From a bacterium (GTDB lineage: Bacteria > Armatimonadota > Zipacnadia > Zipacnadales > Zipacnadaceae): a stretch of 32,888 nt of DNA. The notes beneath the pieces are model-generated. The model did no database searches and was not told where the DNA came from. It saw only the letters and a program-made list of their open reading frames with translations. Location: contig JAUVZM010000023.1 of assembly GCA_030602615.1 (NCBI GenBank), positions 1-32,888 on the forward strand, given 5' to 3'. Shown here in pieces: positions 22,838-31,656 of this stretch. Each line of letters opens with the position of its first letter. Position 1 is the first letter of the stretch. Position numbers and translations under genes: made by a program.

Positions 22838-23437
22838 TCAGCGATTTTCCACCAGCAGGCGCAGTTCGGTAGCCAGGACGGCCACGCGGGCGTCGAAGAA
22901 GCCCTGGGGGACCTCATCAACAATCTGGACCTCGTAGGCTAATCCAATCGAGACGCGGGCCTGGGCCGGGCTAAGCGCGTTGAGCAGCCGATCATAGTAG
23001 CCCCCGCCATAACCCAACCGACCCCCAAAGCGGTCAAAGGCAATACCGGGAGCGATAACACAATTGACTTCTTCCAGCAGCGTGTGTAGACAGCGGTCCA
23101 CAACCGGCTCGGGGATGCCGCAATAGCCCGACGCAACCTGCTCGCAGACATCCTCCACAAAATAAAGCTCCAACTCGGGCGAGCCGGGATTGACTCGGGG
23201 CAGAATCAGCCGCTTGTCAGCGGCCAGCGTGGACTCAATGAGCAGGCCGGTCTGTACCTCTGAGCGGAAGTTGGCATAAAGCATTACTGAATCGGCCTGT
23301 TGAAACTCCCAGGTCTGCACCACCCGGCTCCAGATGATCTTGCTTTTGTCGCGGCGTTCAGCTTCGCTGAGCCCATCGCGCTTCTTGAGAATTCTCTTGC
23401 GAATCTTAGTCTTGCGCCGATCTTCGATGGCCCGCAT
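22838..23437 (-). CDS. fau: 5-formyltetrahydrofolate cyclo-ligase
   Basis: Converts 5-formyl-THF with ATP to 5,10-methenyl-THF, rescuing a storage folate. The 199-residue protein begins with the basic TKIRKRILKKRDGLSEAERR. It has the family signature PGIAFDRFGGRLGYGGGYYD at 129-148, including the glycine-rich ATP loop, and ends with GFFDARVAVLATE. Two bases separate it from the folP stop. As part of the same operon it makes the unit both a folate synthesis and a one-carbon interconversion set. Confidence 0.93.
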   Translation of the reverse strand: MRAIEDRRKTKIRKRILKKRDGLSEAERRDKSKIIWSRVVQTWEFQQADSVMLYANFRSEVQTGLLIESTLAADKRLILPRVNPGSPELELYFVEDVCEQVASGYCGIPEPVVDRCLHTLLEEVNCVIAPGIAFDRFGGRLGYGGGYYDRLLNALSPAQARVSIGLAYEVQIVDEVPQGFFDARVAVLATELRLLVENR

Positions 23438-23439
23438 TG

Positions 23440-24303
23440 TCAGTCGAAGCCCCTCATAATTGCGTCGGTCATCCGGGCGACCTGGACCATCTGGGATACA
23501 TCATGGACGCGGATTAGGTTGGCTCCGTTGGCGATGGCCACAGCGCAGGTGGCTGCCGTCCCCCACAGCCGCTCTTTGACCGGCTTATCAAGCACTTCTC
23601 CAATGGTGGACTTGCGCGATGTGCCAATCATAACAGGCCGGCCCAGCCTGCGAAACTCACCCAGCCGCCGCAGGATTTCAAGGTTGTGTTCAACTGTCTT
23701 ACCAAAGCCAAAACCGGGGTCAACTATGATCTGTTTCTCTTCGATACCAGCGGTCATTGCTGCCTCGATGCGCCGCGCCAGGAAGTCGTAGATGTCCGTT
23801 ATTACATCCTCATAGGTGGGATTATCCTGCATATCTCCCGGCGTGCCCTGCATATGCATAATTACAACCGGTACGCCAGCCCTCGCAGCTAACTCGGCCA
23901 TCCCCTCCCCACGCAGCGCGTAGATATCATTTATTATCTCAGCGCCCGCCTCCAGGGCCTGCTTGGCGACCTGTGCCACACTGCTGTCCACAGAAATCGG
24001 CACATTCACTTCTGCCCGGACAGCCTCAATAGTCGGGATTACTCTATCCAGCTCCTCAGCGACCGAGATCGTCCGGCTGCCCGGACGAGTAGACTGCCCG
24101 CCGATGTCAATGAGGTCGGCGCCCGCGGCAGTAAAGTCGCGAGCCTGCCGGACTGCCACGGCGACGCTATTACTCAACCCGTCGCCCGAGAACGAGTCCG
24201 GGGTCATATTGATTATCCCTACCACCAGTGTACGCTGAGCAAAGCTCAACTCCCCCGACGGCAGGCGAACCGGCGGCGGAGCATCCTGGCAACAACTGCT
24301 CAT
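23440..24303 (-). CDS. folP: Dihydropteroate synthase
   Basis: Joins hydroxymethyl-dihydropterin pyrophosphate and p-aminobenzoate to give dihydropteroate. The TIM-barrel shows VGIINMTPDSFSGDG, DIGGQSTRPGSRTI, the IIVDPGFGFGKTVEHNLEIL site and a C-terminal LIRVHDV. ATG 24303 gives 287 residues with AGGGA about eleven bases upstream; GTG 24324 is an in-frame alternative. The first 14 residues include a Cys pair not usual for the family. It is the first gene of the folate operon and diverges from the TPR gene. Confidence 0.95.
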   Translation of the reverse strand: MSSCCQDAPPPVRLPSGELSFAQRTLVVGIINMTPDSFSGDGLSNSVAVAVRQARDFTAAGADLIDIGGQSTRPGSRTISVAEELDRVIPTIEAVRAEVNVPISVDSSVAQVAKQALEAGAEIINDIYALRGEGMAELAARAGVPVVIMHMQGTPGDMQDNPTYEDVITDIYDFLARRIEAAMTAGIEEKQIIVDPGFGFGKTVEHNLEILRRLGEFRRLGRPVMIGTSRKSTIGEVLDKPVKERLWGTAATCAVAIANGANLIRVHDVSQMVQVARMTDAIMRGFD

Positions 24304-24374
24304 GACTTGAGTCTTCCCTTGCACACGAAGCTATCTAGGACCACTGAAACGGGGGCTTGTTCGCTCATTGTTGT

Positions 24375-24380
24375 ATTATA
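24375..24380 (-). promoter_or_regulatory. Possible -10 box of the folP operon
   Basis: TATAAT on the minus strand, 72 bases before the folP ATG. The hexamer 17 bases upstream (TTTCGC) is a weak -35. It lies in the gap shared with the divergent TPR promoter. Confidence 0.4.
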
Positions 24381-24483
24381 TCACAACGATGCCGGTGGCG
24401 AAACCCGACAGGTACCTAACCGGCTGATTGAGAATTTTCGGCCGTTTACGGGCGAGTGGCAGAGCATTACCGCCAGCCTATTA

Positions 24484-24512
24484 TTGACAAGGCCAACAGT
24501 GAAGGCTATAAT
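24484..24512 (+). promoter_or_regulatory. Consensus sigma-70 promoter of the TPR gene cluster
   Basis: TTGACA (24484-24489), exactly 17 bases, and TATAAT (24507-24512) match the housekeeping consensus at all twelve positions. Transcription would begin near 24519, some 37 bases before the ATG at 24556. It is the strongest promoter seen in the window. Confidence 0.85.
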
Positions 24513-24555
24513 AGACATCAAAGCAGACTGCAACACAAAAAGGAGACTGGCTCGC

Positions 24556-26508
24556 ATGAGTTACGGTCGGCCTACCATATTGGTGGCGCTGGTTACATTG
24601 GCCATCTTGGCTACCAGTGTCGCTGCCCAGCAGCCAAACCCTCAGCTAGTTGCAGGAATCAATGCCATTGATGCAACAGACTATGAACAGGCTGTAACCA
24701 GTCTGCAGCAGGCGGTTGAGGCCCAACCCGACAGCGAGGCAGCGCAGTTCCATCTGGGAATTGCCCACTTCTACCTCCAGCAGTACCCCGAGGCGCTGGC
24801 CGCTTTCCGCAAGGCGGAACAGCTTGCACCGGCCCGGCCCGGTGTGCGGCTATACATCGGGCACATATATGCCGCACAAGGGGCGTTGGAAGAGGCCATA
24901 GCTGCCTATCGCCAGGAGTTGTTCAAGCTCGAAGGCCCTCAAAAAACCGAAACGCTGGTTGCTCTAGGACGGACTCTGGCCAGAGCTGGCCAGCTTGACC
25001 AAGCCCAGGAGACTCTATCCAAGGCCATCTACTACGATCCGAAATACGTGGAGGCCTACTACCAACTGGGGTGGGTCTATTTGCAACTGGGCCAGCCACA
25101 ACAGGCTCTGGAACAGTTCCAGCAAGCCGGTGAGGTACTCCAGGCATGGAACGATATGAATGTTCGACTGCAACGACTACCTGTCTCTGAGCAGCGTCGG
25201 CAGGAAACGACCGAAGAGACTATGGCTCAGCAGTACAGCCGGGCCGAACTCTTTGCCCGCGAGCTGGGGCTGTGGCCCGATCTCAGTAAAGCCATTGGCG
25301 ACACCTACGCGGCGCTGGGCGAGTGGACTAATGCCCGCAATGCTTACCGCCAGGCGCTGAACCGCAGTAAACTGGGTAACCCCTCCGATCCCGACGTCTA
25401 TGTGCGGGTCGGCCGAGCTCTGCTGGAAGACGTCAAGGAAATGTTCTACGACGAGGGCCTGCTTTACAGTGCCATCCCCATGACAAATAACGCTATCGAG
25501 GCAGCCGAGAAGGCACTGGAATTCAGCCCCGACTATCCACCGGCCCACGAACTGCTCGGCGAGGTATATGCCCTGCAGGCCAATACCTATGCTTCTGATC
25601 CGGACCGCAATATCGTCTCTCACTCCTATAAAGAGGCCATCGAAGAGTTCGAAAAAGCGCTGGATCTAAACCCCGCTTCGGTGCGCGCTTTAACGAAGTT
25701 AGCTCGTACCTACCTGGACCAGGCCAATAAACTGGAGCCAGGCAGCGCGGCGGTAGTAAATGCCACGCGCCAGGCCATGACGATGGCCGAGCGCGGCCTG
25801 GAGCTCGATCCGCAAAACACTGATCTGTACATCCAACTGGCGCGGGCAGAACTACTGCGGGAGAACCACACAGCCGCTCTGGAGACGGCTCAGTACGCCC
25901 TAAGACTAAAGCCAACGGACGTGGAGGGATTGAATACCGCAGGTCTGGCCGCCTACTACCGGAACGACCTGGCCAAGGCCGTCGAGTATTTCACCGAGGC
26001 GATTCGGAACAATCCGGAGCACGGTCAGTCGCATGTGAACTTGGGCAACGCCTTCTTCCAGATGGGGTCATGGTATCGGGCCCGGCGTCAGTACAATAAA
26101 GCTCTGGAATACATTCCCAAAGCCCAGTTGGCCAAAACTGCCTACCAGCGAGCGTACATGTACTACATGATTGCTCTATCCTACCATGAAACGGGCAATT
26201 ATGAGCAAGAGACCACAGCACTCAACCAGGCCCTATCCCTGGATCCAACCTATTTTGCGGCCTACCGGCAGATGGGACGAGCCTACCTGTCCCGCCGTGA
26301 GTACCGGGCAGCACACCGAGTCCTGGAGATTGCCATACAAAACGCGCCCACCGATGAGCAGATAGCTGATGTGCACGTTCAGATTGGTGAGGTGCTTGAG
26401 ATTCAAGGCAGTGTCCATGAGGCCATCGCGGCATATAGTGCGGCATTGGCGGCCGACCCCGCCAACGCGCTGGCTAGCTCCGCGCTGGTCCGCCTGAGCC
26501 ACATATAG
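24556..26508 (+). CDS. Exported tetratricopeptide-repeat protein
   Basis: A 650-residue protein with a signal peptide (MSYGRPTILVALVTLAILA, cut near VAAQQ) followed by tandem TPRs through almost the whole length. Clear units include YEQAVTSLQQAVEAQPDSEA, YPEALAAFRKAEQLAPARPG, LDQAQETLSKAIYYDPKYVE, LAKAVEYFTEAIRNNPEHGQ and VHEAIAAYSAALAADPANAL. A linker of about 70 residues rich in Gln and Arg interrupts the array near 200-270. TPR arrays make scaffolds; no enzymatic domain is seen. The start is chosen because the frame upstream is not protein-like and AAGGAG lies about eleven bases before this ATG. It leads a co-directional cluster with three more envelope genes. Confidence 0.88.
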   Translation: MSYGRPTILVALVTLAILATSVAAQQPNPQLVAGINAIDATDYEQAVTSLQQAVEAQPDSEAAQFHLGIAHFYLQQYPEALAAFRKAEQLAPARPGVRLYIGHIYAAQGALEEAIAAYRQELFKLEGPQKTETLVALGRTLARAGQLDQAQETLSKAIYYDPKYVEAYYQLGWVYLQLGQPQQALEQFQQAGEVLQAWNDMNVRLQRLPVSEQRRQETTEETMAQQYSRAELFARELGLWPDLSKAIGDTYAALGEWTNARNAYRQALNRSKLGNPSDPDVYVRVGRALLEDVKEMFYDEGLLYSAIPMTNNAIEAAEKALEFSPDYPPAHELLGEVYALQANTYASDPDRNIVSHSYKEAIEEFEKALDLNPASVRALTKLARTYLDQANKLEPGSAAVVNATRQAMTMAERGLELDPQNTDLYIQLARAELLRENHTAALETAQYALRLKPTDVEGLNTAGLAAYYRNDLAKAVEYFTEAIRNNPEHGQSHVNLGNAFFQMGSWYRARRQYNKALEYIPKAQLAKTAYQRAYMYYMIALSYHETGNYEQETTALNQALSLDPTYFAAYRQMGRAYLSRREYRAAHRVLEIAIQNAPTDEQIADVHVQIGEVLEIQGSVHEAIAAYSAALAADPANALASSALVRLSHI

Positions 26509-26512
26509 GCCG

Positions 26513-27868
26513 GTGGTCGAGCGTCTCTTTCAGGTTAGCCTTGTTCAATTGAAGCTGCCGCTGGTTGTAGTCAACTTGGTAGTTGGTGTGCTGCTGTTGG
26601 CGCCGGGAGATTGTCGCGCGCAGCGAGTGTCTCGGTTGCCGGTAATCGAAGAAGTAGTGCTAGACAATGGCTGCCGCGTCCTTTTTCAACCGAATAACAG
26701 TGCTTCGACAGTAGCAATATCAGCAGTGGTTAGGGTGCGCGCCAGTCAGGAAACACGGTTGACTGCAGGTATCCGACAGCTACTTGCGCTGATCGTAGCT
26801 GTGCCAGATCCGTGGCCGAAGCAGATCGGGCTCTGCCCTCCGAGCCTGCGGCTGGAAGCCAGTGCAAACCGCGACGGTGTAGCCTTGAGGGTGGAGTGCC
26901 TGCCGCAGGACCTAACCTATGCACTATCACTGATCCGCCATCAGCTTTTTGAAGCACAGATCAGTCGGGAGAGCTTTGAGAGGGCCCGGCACCAGTTAAG
27001 CAAGACAATCCAAGCAAACAGGCATTTGCCGCTGCCCGTGGCCTTCAATACCGTGGTCAAGGAGCTGTACCCGTCGCAGGCTGGTTCCTGGCCGGTGACT
27101 GGATCACTGGCTTCGATGTCGGTCATAAGTGTAGAGCGAGCTCGGCAGTTCTATAGTGATCATTTTCGACCGAATGTAACCGTTATCAGTATTAGCGGAA
27201 ACGTCACAGTTGCTGCACTCAAGGCAGAAACTGAGGAGCTTTTCGGAGAGTTGTTGCCAGGCCCAGAGTACCGCGGGGAGCGCTTCACGCCGCATCCAAA
27301 GATCGGCGAGCCATATCGGTGGATGATGAGGGGACTGGATAAGTCGGCGATAGTGACGGCGGGCAGAGCGCCTGTTATTGGTGATCCTGAATATCCGGCC
27401 GCCGTTGTGCTCAGCGCACTATTAGGCTCAGGCATGGGCTCGCGACTGTTCCAGGCGCTGCGCGCAGAGCAGAGCTTGGCTTACACAGTACAGGCAGCAC
27501 TGACTCCGTCTACCGTGTGTAGCTATAGTCATGTGCTAGCAACGTGCTCGCGATCAAACATTGAGGCGGTGCGCACCGAGATCACACATCAGCTTGCTGA
27601 CATTGCCAGTAACTCGCCAACCGAGCCAGAGCTGGACCGGGCGAAGCGATTTGCTATCAATAGCTTTCTGCTTAGCCAGCAACGCAACCGCGACGTGGCG
27701 CATTATTTGGGAGTGTTCAGTAGCAGTGACCCGGCAAAAGGCCTTCATACTTACCGAGACTTCTCGCAACTCATTACAGAGGTGAGCGGTGCTCAAGTAA
27801 GGAACTGTTGCGCGCAAATCTTCAGCAAGCCTGCCACAGTCATCATAGAGGCCATTTCAGAGTCGTAG
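26513..27868 (+). CDS. M16 (insulinase-like) peptidase homologue lacking the HXXEH zinc site
   Basis: A 451-residue exported protein: hydrophobic start (about 14-32, LKLPLVVVNLVVGVLLLAPG), then two M16-type halves. The C-terminal half is clear, with VLSALLGSGMGSRLFQALRA and SLAYTVQAAL near 300-330. The N-terminal half has the VVLDNGCRVLFQPN strand and the FERARHQLSKTI helix, but where the HXXEH zinc motif should be it reads RLTAGIRQLLALIVA. It therefore cannot be a zinc protease by itself. In heterodimeric bacterial M16 enzymes one subunit likewise lacks the motif, so it could be such a partner, or a binding protein. GTG start four bases after the TPR stop implies coupling. Confidence 0.82.
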   Translation: MVERLFQVSLVQLKLPLVVVNLVVGVLLLAPGDCRAQRVSRLPVIEEVVLDNGCRVLFQPNNSASTVAISAVVRVRASQETRLTAGIRQLLALIVAVPDPWPKQIGLCPPSLRLEASANRDGVALRVECLPQDLTYALSLIRHQLFEAQISRESFERARHQLSKTIQANRHLPLPVAFNTVVKELYPSQAGSWPVTGSLASMSVISVERARQFYSDHFRPNVTVISISGNVTVAALKAETEELFGELLPGPEYRGERFTPHPKIGEPYRWMMRGLDKSAIVTAGRAPVIGDPEYPAAVVLSALLGSGMGSRLFQALRAEQSLAYTVQAALTPSTVCSYSHVLATCSRSNIEAVRTEITHQLADIASNSPTEPELDRAKRFAINSFLLSQQRNRDVAHYLGVFSSSDPAKGLHTYRDFSQLITEVSGAQVRNCCAQIFSKPATVIIEAISES

Positions 27869-27964
27869 CCGGCCGTCAGCGGCGAAGCATGCGTTGGAGC
27901 GTTTATCCTGCAGCCAGCAGCTCAGGCAACAGTACAACCGGGCAACTGATAGAGGAGATCAGCT

Positions 27965-29980
27965 ATGAAGCGCACATACCCAATAGGTGTTACCGTTCTT
28001 GTCAGCATCCTTATTTTTGCCAGCAATGCTGCGATAGCTCAAAACTCCACAGACTGGACCTATCTGTATGATATCGCGCACACCGGAGTGGCCGCTGACC
28101 CCATAGACACGCCTTTGTCTATGAGTTGGCGCTATGCCACCGGTGAAAGTGGTGAGGCTGTCTCGACGCCTGCGGTTGGACCGGATCGAATCTATTTCGC
28201 ACACGGTAGCAAACTCTACGCAGTTGATCGCGCCACCGGTGCGGAGAGCTGGCCCAACGGATGCACAGAACTGAACACTCAAGTCACTTCCGGCCTAGTA
28301 TTACACCGCGATACGCTCTACTTCGGTGCCGCCGACGGCAAGCTATGGGCGGTAGACGCAGCCGGGGGGGCCGCCAAATGGAAATATGCCTCAGAAGGAC
28401 CAGTGAAGTCGGCACCCATCGTCCACGCCGGCATCATCTATTTCGGGTCTAACGACGGCCAACTATACGCTTTTGATCTGTCTACTGACCAACCGCTTGC
28501 GCCATTTGAAGTCAGCGGACCGATCCAGAGTACTCCCGCTATCTGGAAGAACTACGTCTTTGTATCATCCCAGGATGGATATATCTATGCACTGCGGCGG
28601 ACCTCGAGCGGTTTCCAGTTGGCCTGGCACACTCAGGTCACTGCGGCATATATGAAACTGTTTTCCTCACCGGTGGTTCACCGCGAACAGGTGTTGGCCA
28701 GCGCCAGCAACCGCTTGATCGCCCTTGACGCCCAACGCGGCACACGGCGGTGGACCTTCCAAGCCGGGGATTTGATCGCTGGCAGCCCGGCAGCACGAGG
28801 TAGGCGCGCGTACGTCGGCAGTCGCGACGGCGTGGTTTACTGCATTGACACTACCCGGGGCAAGGCTATCTGGCGATTCCCCGAGGACGGCTCGCACGGT
28901 CCGATCCAGTCATCACCGGTTCTGGCCGGCGATGTGCTGCTGGTGCGCAGTGGAGGTGCGCAGGCAAACCTCGCCTCGCGCCAAACCGCCGCCGGTCGTC
29001 AACCGGGCCTCGAACGAGGGCCAGGTATGGGCACCGCTACTCAGGCTCAGCCCCAGACGCAAACTTACCCGGCCTCGATTATAGCACTGGACCCCGAAAG
29101 CGGCCAGCTTCTGTGGGAGTATCGCTTGCAGCAACCGCTCCAGCTAACCACTGCCACTGGCGGCCAACTCCCCGGTTACCGACCGCAGGGGCCATCAATG
29201 ATGCAGCCAGGACAGCCGACAGGCGCCCCGGGGGCCGGAGGTGTACTTGGCCCCGGCGGGATGGCTATGGGCCCCGGCGGCACAGCTGCGCGCGCTGGAA
29301 CCAGCTATGCAACTGTGCAGGATATCTACGCCTGGTACGTGGATTCCTCGTTGGCCTGCGCGCAAGGCAGCGTCTACGCCCTGGGCGATGATGGGGCACT
29401 GTACGGCTTTGACGCAGGTGCCTCGGACAATGAAAAGCCGGCATTCAAAGAAACAATCATTACTTTCCCCGGTGCTCAGGCTGGCACCGAGTACAGTTTC
29501 GTCATCCCCAACGAATCCGAGGAGCTGTTCTTTCCACCGCCGGCGGAGGAGGACCTGATCCAGCTTCCCGGGGCCCCGCCACTGTGGGTGGTCACCGAGG
29601 CTAGGGACGCCGGTAGCGGTATTGACCCTGACAGTGTACAGATCCTGATAGATGGTCAGCCCGTTCCCGCTCCAGAACTCCTCTACGACGCGGTGCAGGG
29701 AATGATTTGGTGGGTTTACGATCCAGAACAGCCCCAGGCGCACAACTATCCGGCCGGACTTCACACCCTCACAGTCAGAGCCACTGACTGGTCGGGCAAT
29801 CAGGGCGGCGCTAACGTCTACTTTGTGATCGACAACTCGCTGACCCAACCGAAAATACCAGGAATGCTCCAGCAGCCGTATGGATATGGCCCCGGCGGAC
29901 TCGGCACAGGCTATCCCGGCATGCCCGGCCCCGGAATGCTTGGACCAGGTGGAATAGGAGGCCCGCTGCGGCCGTATTGA
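27965..29980 (+). CDS. Exported PQQ-type beta-propeller protein with Gly/Pro-rich segments
   Basis: A 671-residue protein with a signal peptide ending near AAIAQ. Repeated blades of the PQQ-like family follow, such as LYAVDRATGAESW, LWAVDAAGGAAKWKY, LYAFDLSTDQPL, LIALDAQRGTRRWTF and VYCIDTTRGKAIWRF. Around 335-435 the propeller is broken by a Gln/Pro/Gly/Met-rich low-complexity insert (GPGMGTATQAQPQTQ; GAGGVLGPGGMAMGPGG). An Ig-like stretch (TEARDAGSGIDPDSVQILID to AGLHTLTVRATDWSGN) comes next, and the end is a glycine-rich repeat tail (GYGPGGLGTGYPGMPGPGM). No quinone-enzyme active-site residues are evident; a BamB-like scaffold role is one possibility. GAGGAGA lies about seven bases before the ATG. 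Confidence 0.85.
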   Translation: MKRTYPIGVTVLVSILIFASNAAIAQNSTDWTYLYDIAHTGVAADPIDTPLSMSWRYATGESGEAVSTPAVGPDRIYFAHGSKLYAVDRATGAESWPNGCTELNTQVTSGLVLHRDTLYFGAADGKLWAVDAAGGAAKWKYASEGPVKSAPIVHAGIIYFGSNDGQLYAFDLSTDQPLAPFEVSGPIQSTPAIWKNYVFVSSQDGYIYALRRTSSGFQLAWHTQVTAAYMKLFSSPVVHREQVLASASNRLIALDAQRGTRRWTFQAGDLIAGSPAARGRRAYVGSRDGVVYCIDTTRGKAIWRFPEDGSHGPIQSSPVLAGDVLLVRSGGAQANLASRQTAAGRQPGLERGPGMGTATQAQPQTQTYPASIIALDPESGQLLWEYRLQQPLQLTTATGGQLPGYRPQGPSMMQPGQPTGAPGAGGVLGPGGMAMGPGGTAARAGTSYATVQDIYAWYVDSSLACAQGSVYALGDDGALYGFDAGASDNEKPAFKETIITFPGAQAGTEYSFVIPNESEELFFPPPAEEDLIQLPGAPPLWVVTEARDAGSGIDPDSVQILIDGQPVPAPELLYDAVQGMIWWVYDPEQPQAHNYPAGLHTLTVRATDWSGNQGGANVYFVIDNSLTQPKIPGMLQQPYGYGPGGLGTGYPGMPGPGMLGPGGIGGPLRPY

Positions 29981-30033
29981 TAGCGATTCGATTGCCAAAC
30001 CATAACCCATCCCGATGAGGGAGGCCAACGCAA

Positions 30034-30426
30034 ATGGCTAGCGCAATTGCCAAAGTATTTCTTCTGCTGTTGATCATCGTCTACTGCGCCCTGTTCATTC
30101 AGTGGAACGGCGAACCGACCTGGGTCCGCGGCGTAGTGTACATGGGCGAGGCACACGGATACTCCTTGCCACTGGGATGGTGGATCCTGATAAGCGCTGG
30201 TGTTGGCGCCATCGTGATGGCAATTGCGACCTGGTCACAGTGGGCCGCGCAAAAGCGCGCGGCTGACAGCGCCGCCACTACTGTAGACAAGGCCAAGGCC
30301 AAACTCCAGGAACTAGCCGAGAAGATCAAGCAGCAGCGCCAGGAAATTGCTAAGCTGAAAGAAACCGCACCAGACCAGTTCCAGCCAGCCGAAGACCAAC
30401 CGGAGGCTGACGAAGACAGTTCGTAG
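30034..30426 (+). CDS. Small LapA-like membrane protein with coiled coil
   Basis: A 130-residue protein with two transmembrane helices (about 4-25, AIAKVFLLLLIIVYCALFIQ, and 48-68, GWWILISAGVGAIVMAIAT). A basic-acidic coiled coil at about 75-112 (DKAKAKLQELAEKIKQQRQE) and an acidic tail follow. The arrangement matches the LapA/DUF1049 type of small inner-membrane protein, where the helical tail faces the cytoplasm; the match is by layout, not by a diagnostic motif. AGGGAGG lies ten bases before the ATG. It closes the TPR cluster. Confidence 0.75.
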   Translation: MASAIAKVFLLLLIIVYCALFIQWNGEPTWVRGVVYMGEAHGYSLPLGWWILISAGVGAIVMAIATWSQWAAQKRAADSAATTVDKAKAKLQELAEKIKQQRQEIAKLKETAPDQFQPAEDQPEADEDSS

Positions 30427-30460
30427 CCGACTCAGCCAGTTCCAGACTTTGCAACAATTA

Positions 30461-30491
30461 CGCAGCAAGAGGCTAAGTGCCTCTTGTTGTG
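30461..30491. terminator. Hairpin between the LapA-like gene and dprA
   Basis: CAGCAAGAGGC (30463-30473) pairs with GCCTCTTGTTG (30479-30489) around TAAGT, extendable to 13 base pairs with two G-T wobbles. Only a short pyrimidine stretch (GCTTTG) follows. It probably ends or attenuates the TPR cluster transcript before dprA. Confidence 0.5.
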
Positions 30492-30530
30492 CTTTGTAAG
30501 CAAATCACTCGCCAGACGAGGACAGTGCCC

Positions 30531-31619
30531 ATGGCTCAATCCACAGATGCCTGGCTTCTGCTCAATGCCAGCGAGCTGACGACTACCCGGCAACTGCAAC
30601 TGCTGGAGGCCTTTGAGTCAGCCGATGCCATATTGGCCGCTACCGACCAGCAGCTTACCGAGGTCGCGGGCATCACCCAGGCTCACATCAAGAAACTGCG
30701 GGCTGCCCAGCAGCAAGTCAATCTGGCTGAGCTGCGCCAAAAATGCGCTGAACACCAACTGAACATACTGACCATCACCGACGAAGGCTACCCGGCTCTG
30801 CTAAAGGAAATTGACGATCCCCCGCCAGTGTTGTTCGTCCAGGGCGGCTTTGCCAAAGCCGATGAACTGGCCCTGGCGGTGGTGGGCACCCGCAAGTGCA
30901 CCCCTTACGGGCGGACTGTCGCCCGGGAGCTGGCCACCAACCTGGCGCAGCGGGGCTTTACCATAGTAAGCGGCCTGGCGGTAGGTATTGACGGCGAGGC
31001 TCATGAGGCTGCCCTGGAAGCCGGTGGGCGCACCATCGCCGTGTTGGCCTGCGGAGCCGATATTACCTATCCCCGCCAGCACCGGCAACTGCGCGAGCAA
31101 ATAGCCCAATCCGGAGCGGTGATCACCGAATGCCCCTTTGGGACTCCGCCGACTCGCGAACGATTTCCTATCCGAAATCGTCTCATCAGTGGGCTGAGCC
31201 TGGGGACTGTGGTGGTAGAAGCACCCAGCAAGAGCGGAGCACTTATCACCGCTCGACTGGCCGCCGAGCAAGGGCGTGAAGTGTTCGCCGTGCCCGGCGA
31301 TATTCATAGCCCGAACAGTCGCGGCTGCCACGGGCTGATCAAGGACGGGGCGCAGCTCGTCGAGGTGCCCGAAGATGTCGTTGACGGGCTGGGCATAATG
31401 CTGCGGGTAGTTCCGGCTCGCGAACAACGCCGGGAGGTGCAGCTACACGGGGACGAGGAGACGGTTTACCAGGCTCTCAGTCATCAGCCCAGGCATGCCG
31501 ATGAAATCGCTGAAAGCTGCGAGATCTCCCCGGCTCAGGTCACTTCGGCATTGATGTTGCTGGAGGTCAAGGGACTGGTGCGCCGTTTTGCCGGTAATAC
31601 CTATGTAAGATTGAATTAA
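30531..31619 (+). CDS. dprA: DNA-processing protein DprA
   Basis: Loads RecA onto incoming single-stranded DNA during natural transformation. The 362-residue product has an N-terminal SAM/HhH-like region (QLTEVAGITQAHIKKL at 41-56). The Rossmann core carries VVGTRKCTPYGR at 118-128, SGLAVGIDGEAHEAAL at 147-162, ERFPIRNRLISGLS at 210-223 and APSKSGALITARLAAEQGRE at 231-250. A winged-helix end (DEIAESCEISPAQVTSALML) closes it. GAGGA is eight bases before this ATG, favouring it over an upstream in-frame ATG-like start at 30477. dprA followed by topA is a conserved pair in many bacteria. No other competence gene is in the window. Confidence 0.94.
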   Translation: MAQSTDAWLLLNASELTTTRQLQLLEAFESADAILAATDQQLTEVAGITQAHIKKLRAAQQQVNLAELRQKCAEHQLNILTITDEGYPALLKEIDDPPPVLFVQGGFAKADELALAVVGTRKCTPYGRTVARELATNLAQRGFTIVSGLAVGIDGEAHEAALEAGGRTIAVLACGADITYPRQHRQLREQIAQSGAVITECPFGTPPTRERFPIRNRLISGLSLGTVVVEAPSKSGALITARLAAEQGREVFAVPGDIHSPNSRGCHGLIKDGAQLVEVPEDVVDGLGIMLRVVPAREQRREVQLHGDEETVYQALSHQPRHADEIAESCEISPAQVTSALMLLEVKGLVRRFAGNTYVRLN

Positions 31620-31656
31620 CCCCCTTTGCGGGTAAGAATATACGCAGGTGAACTCT

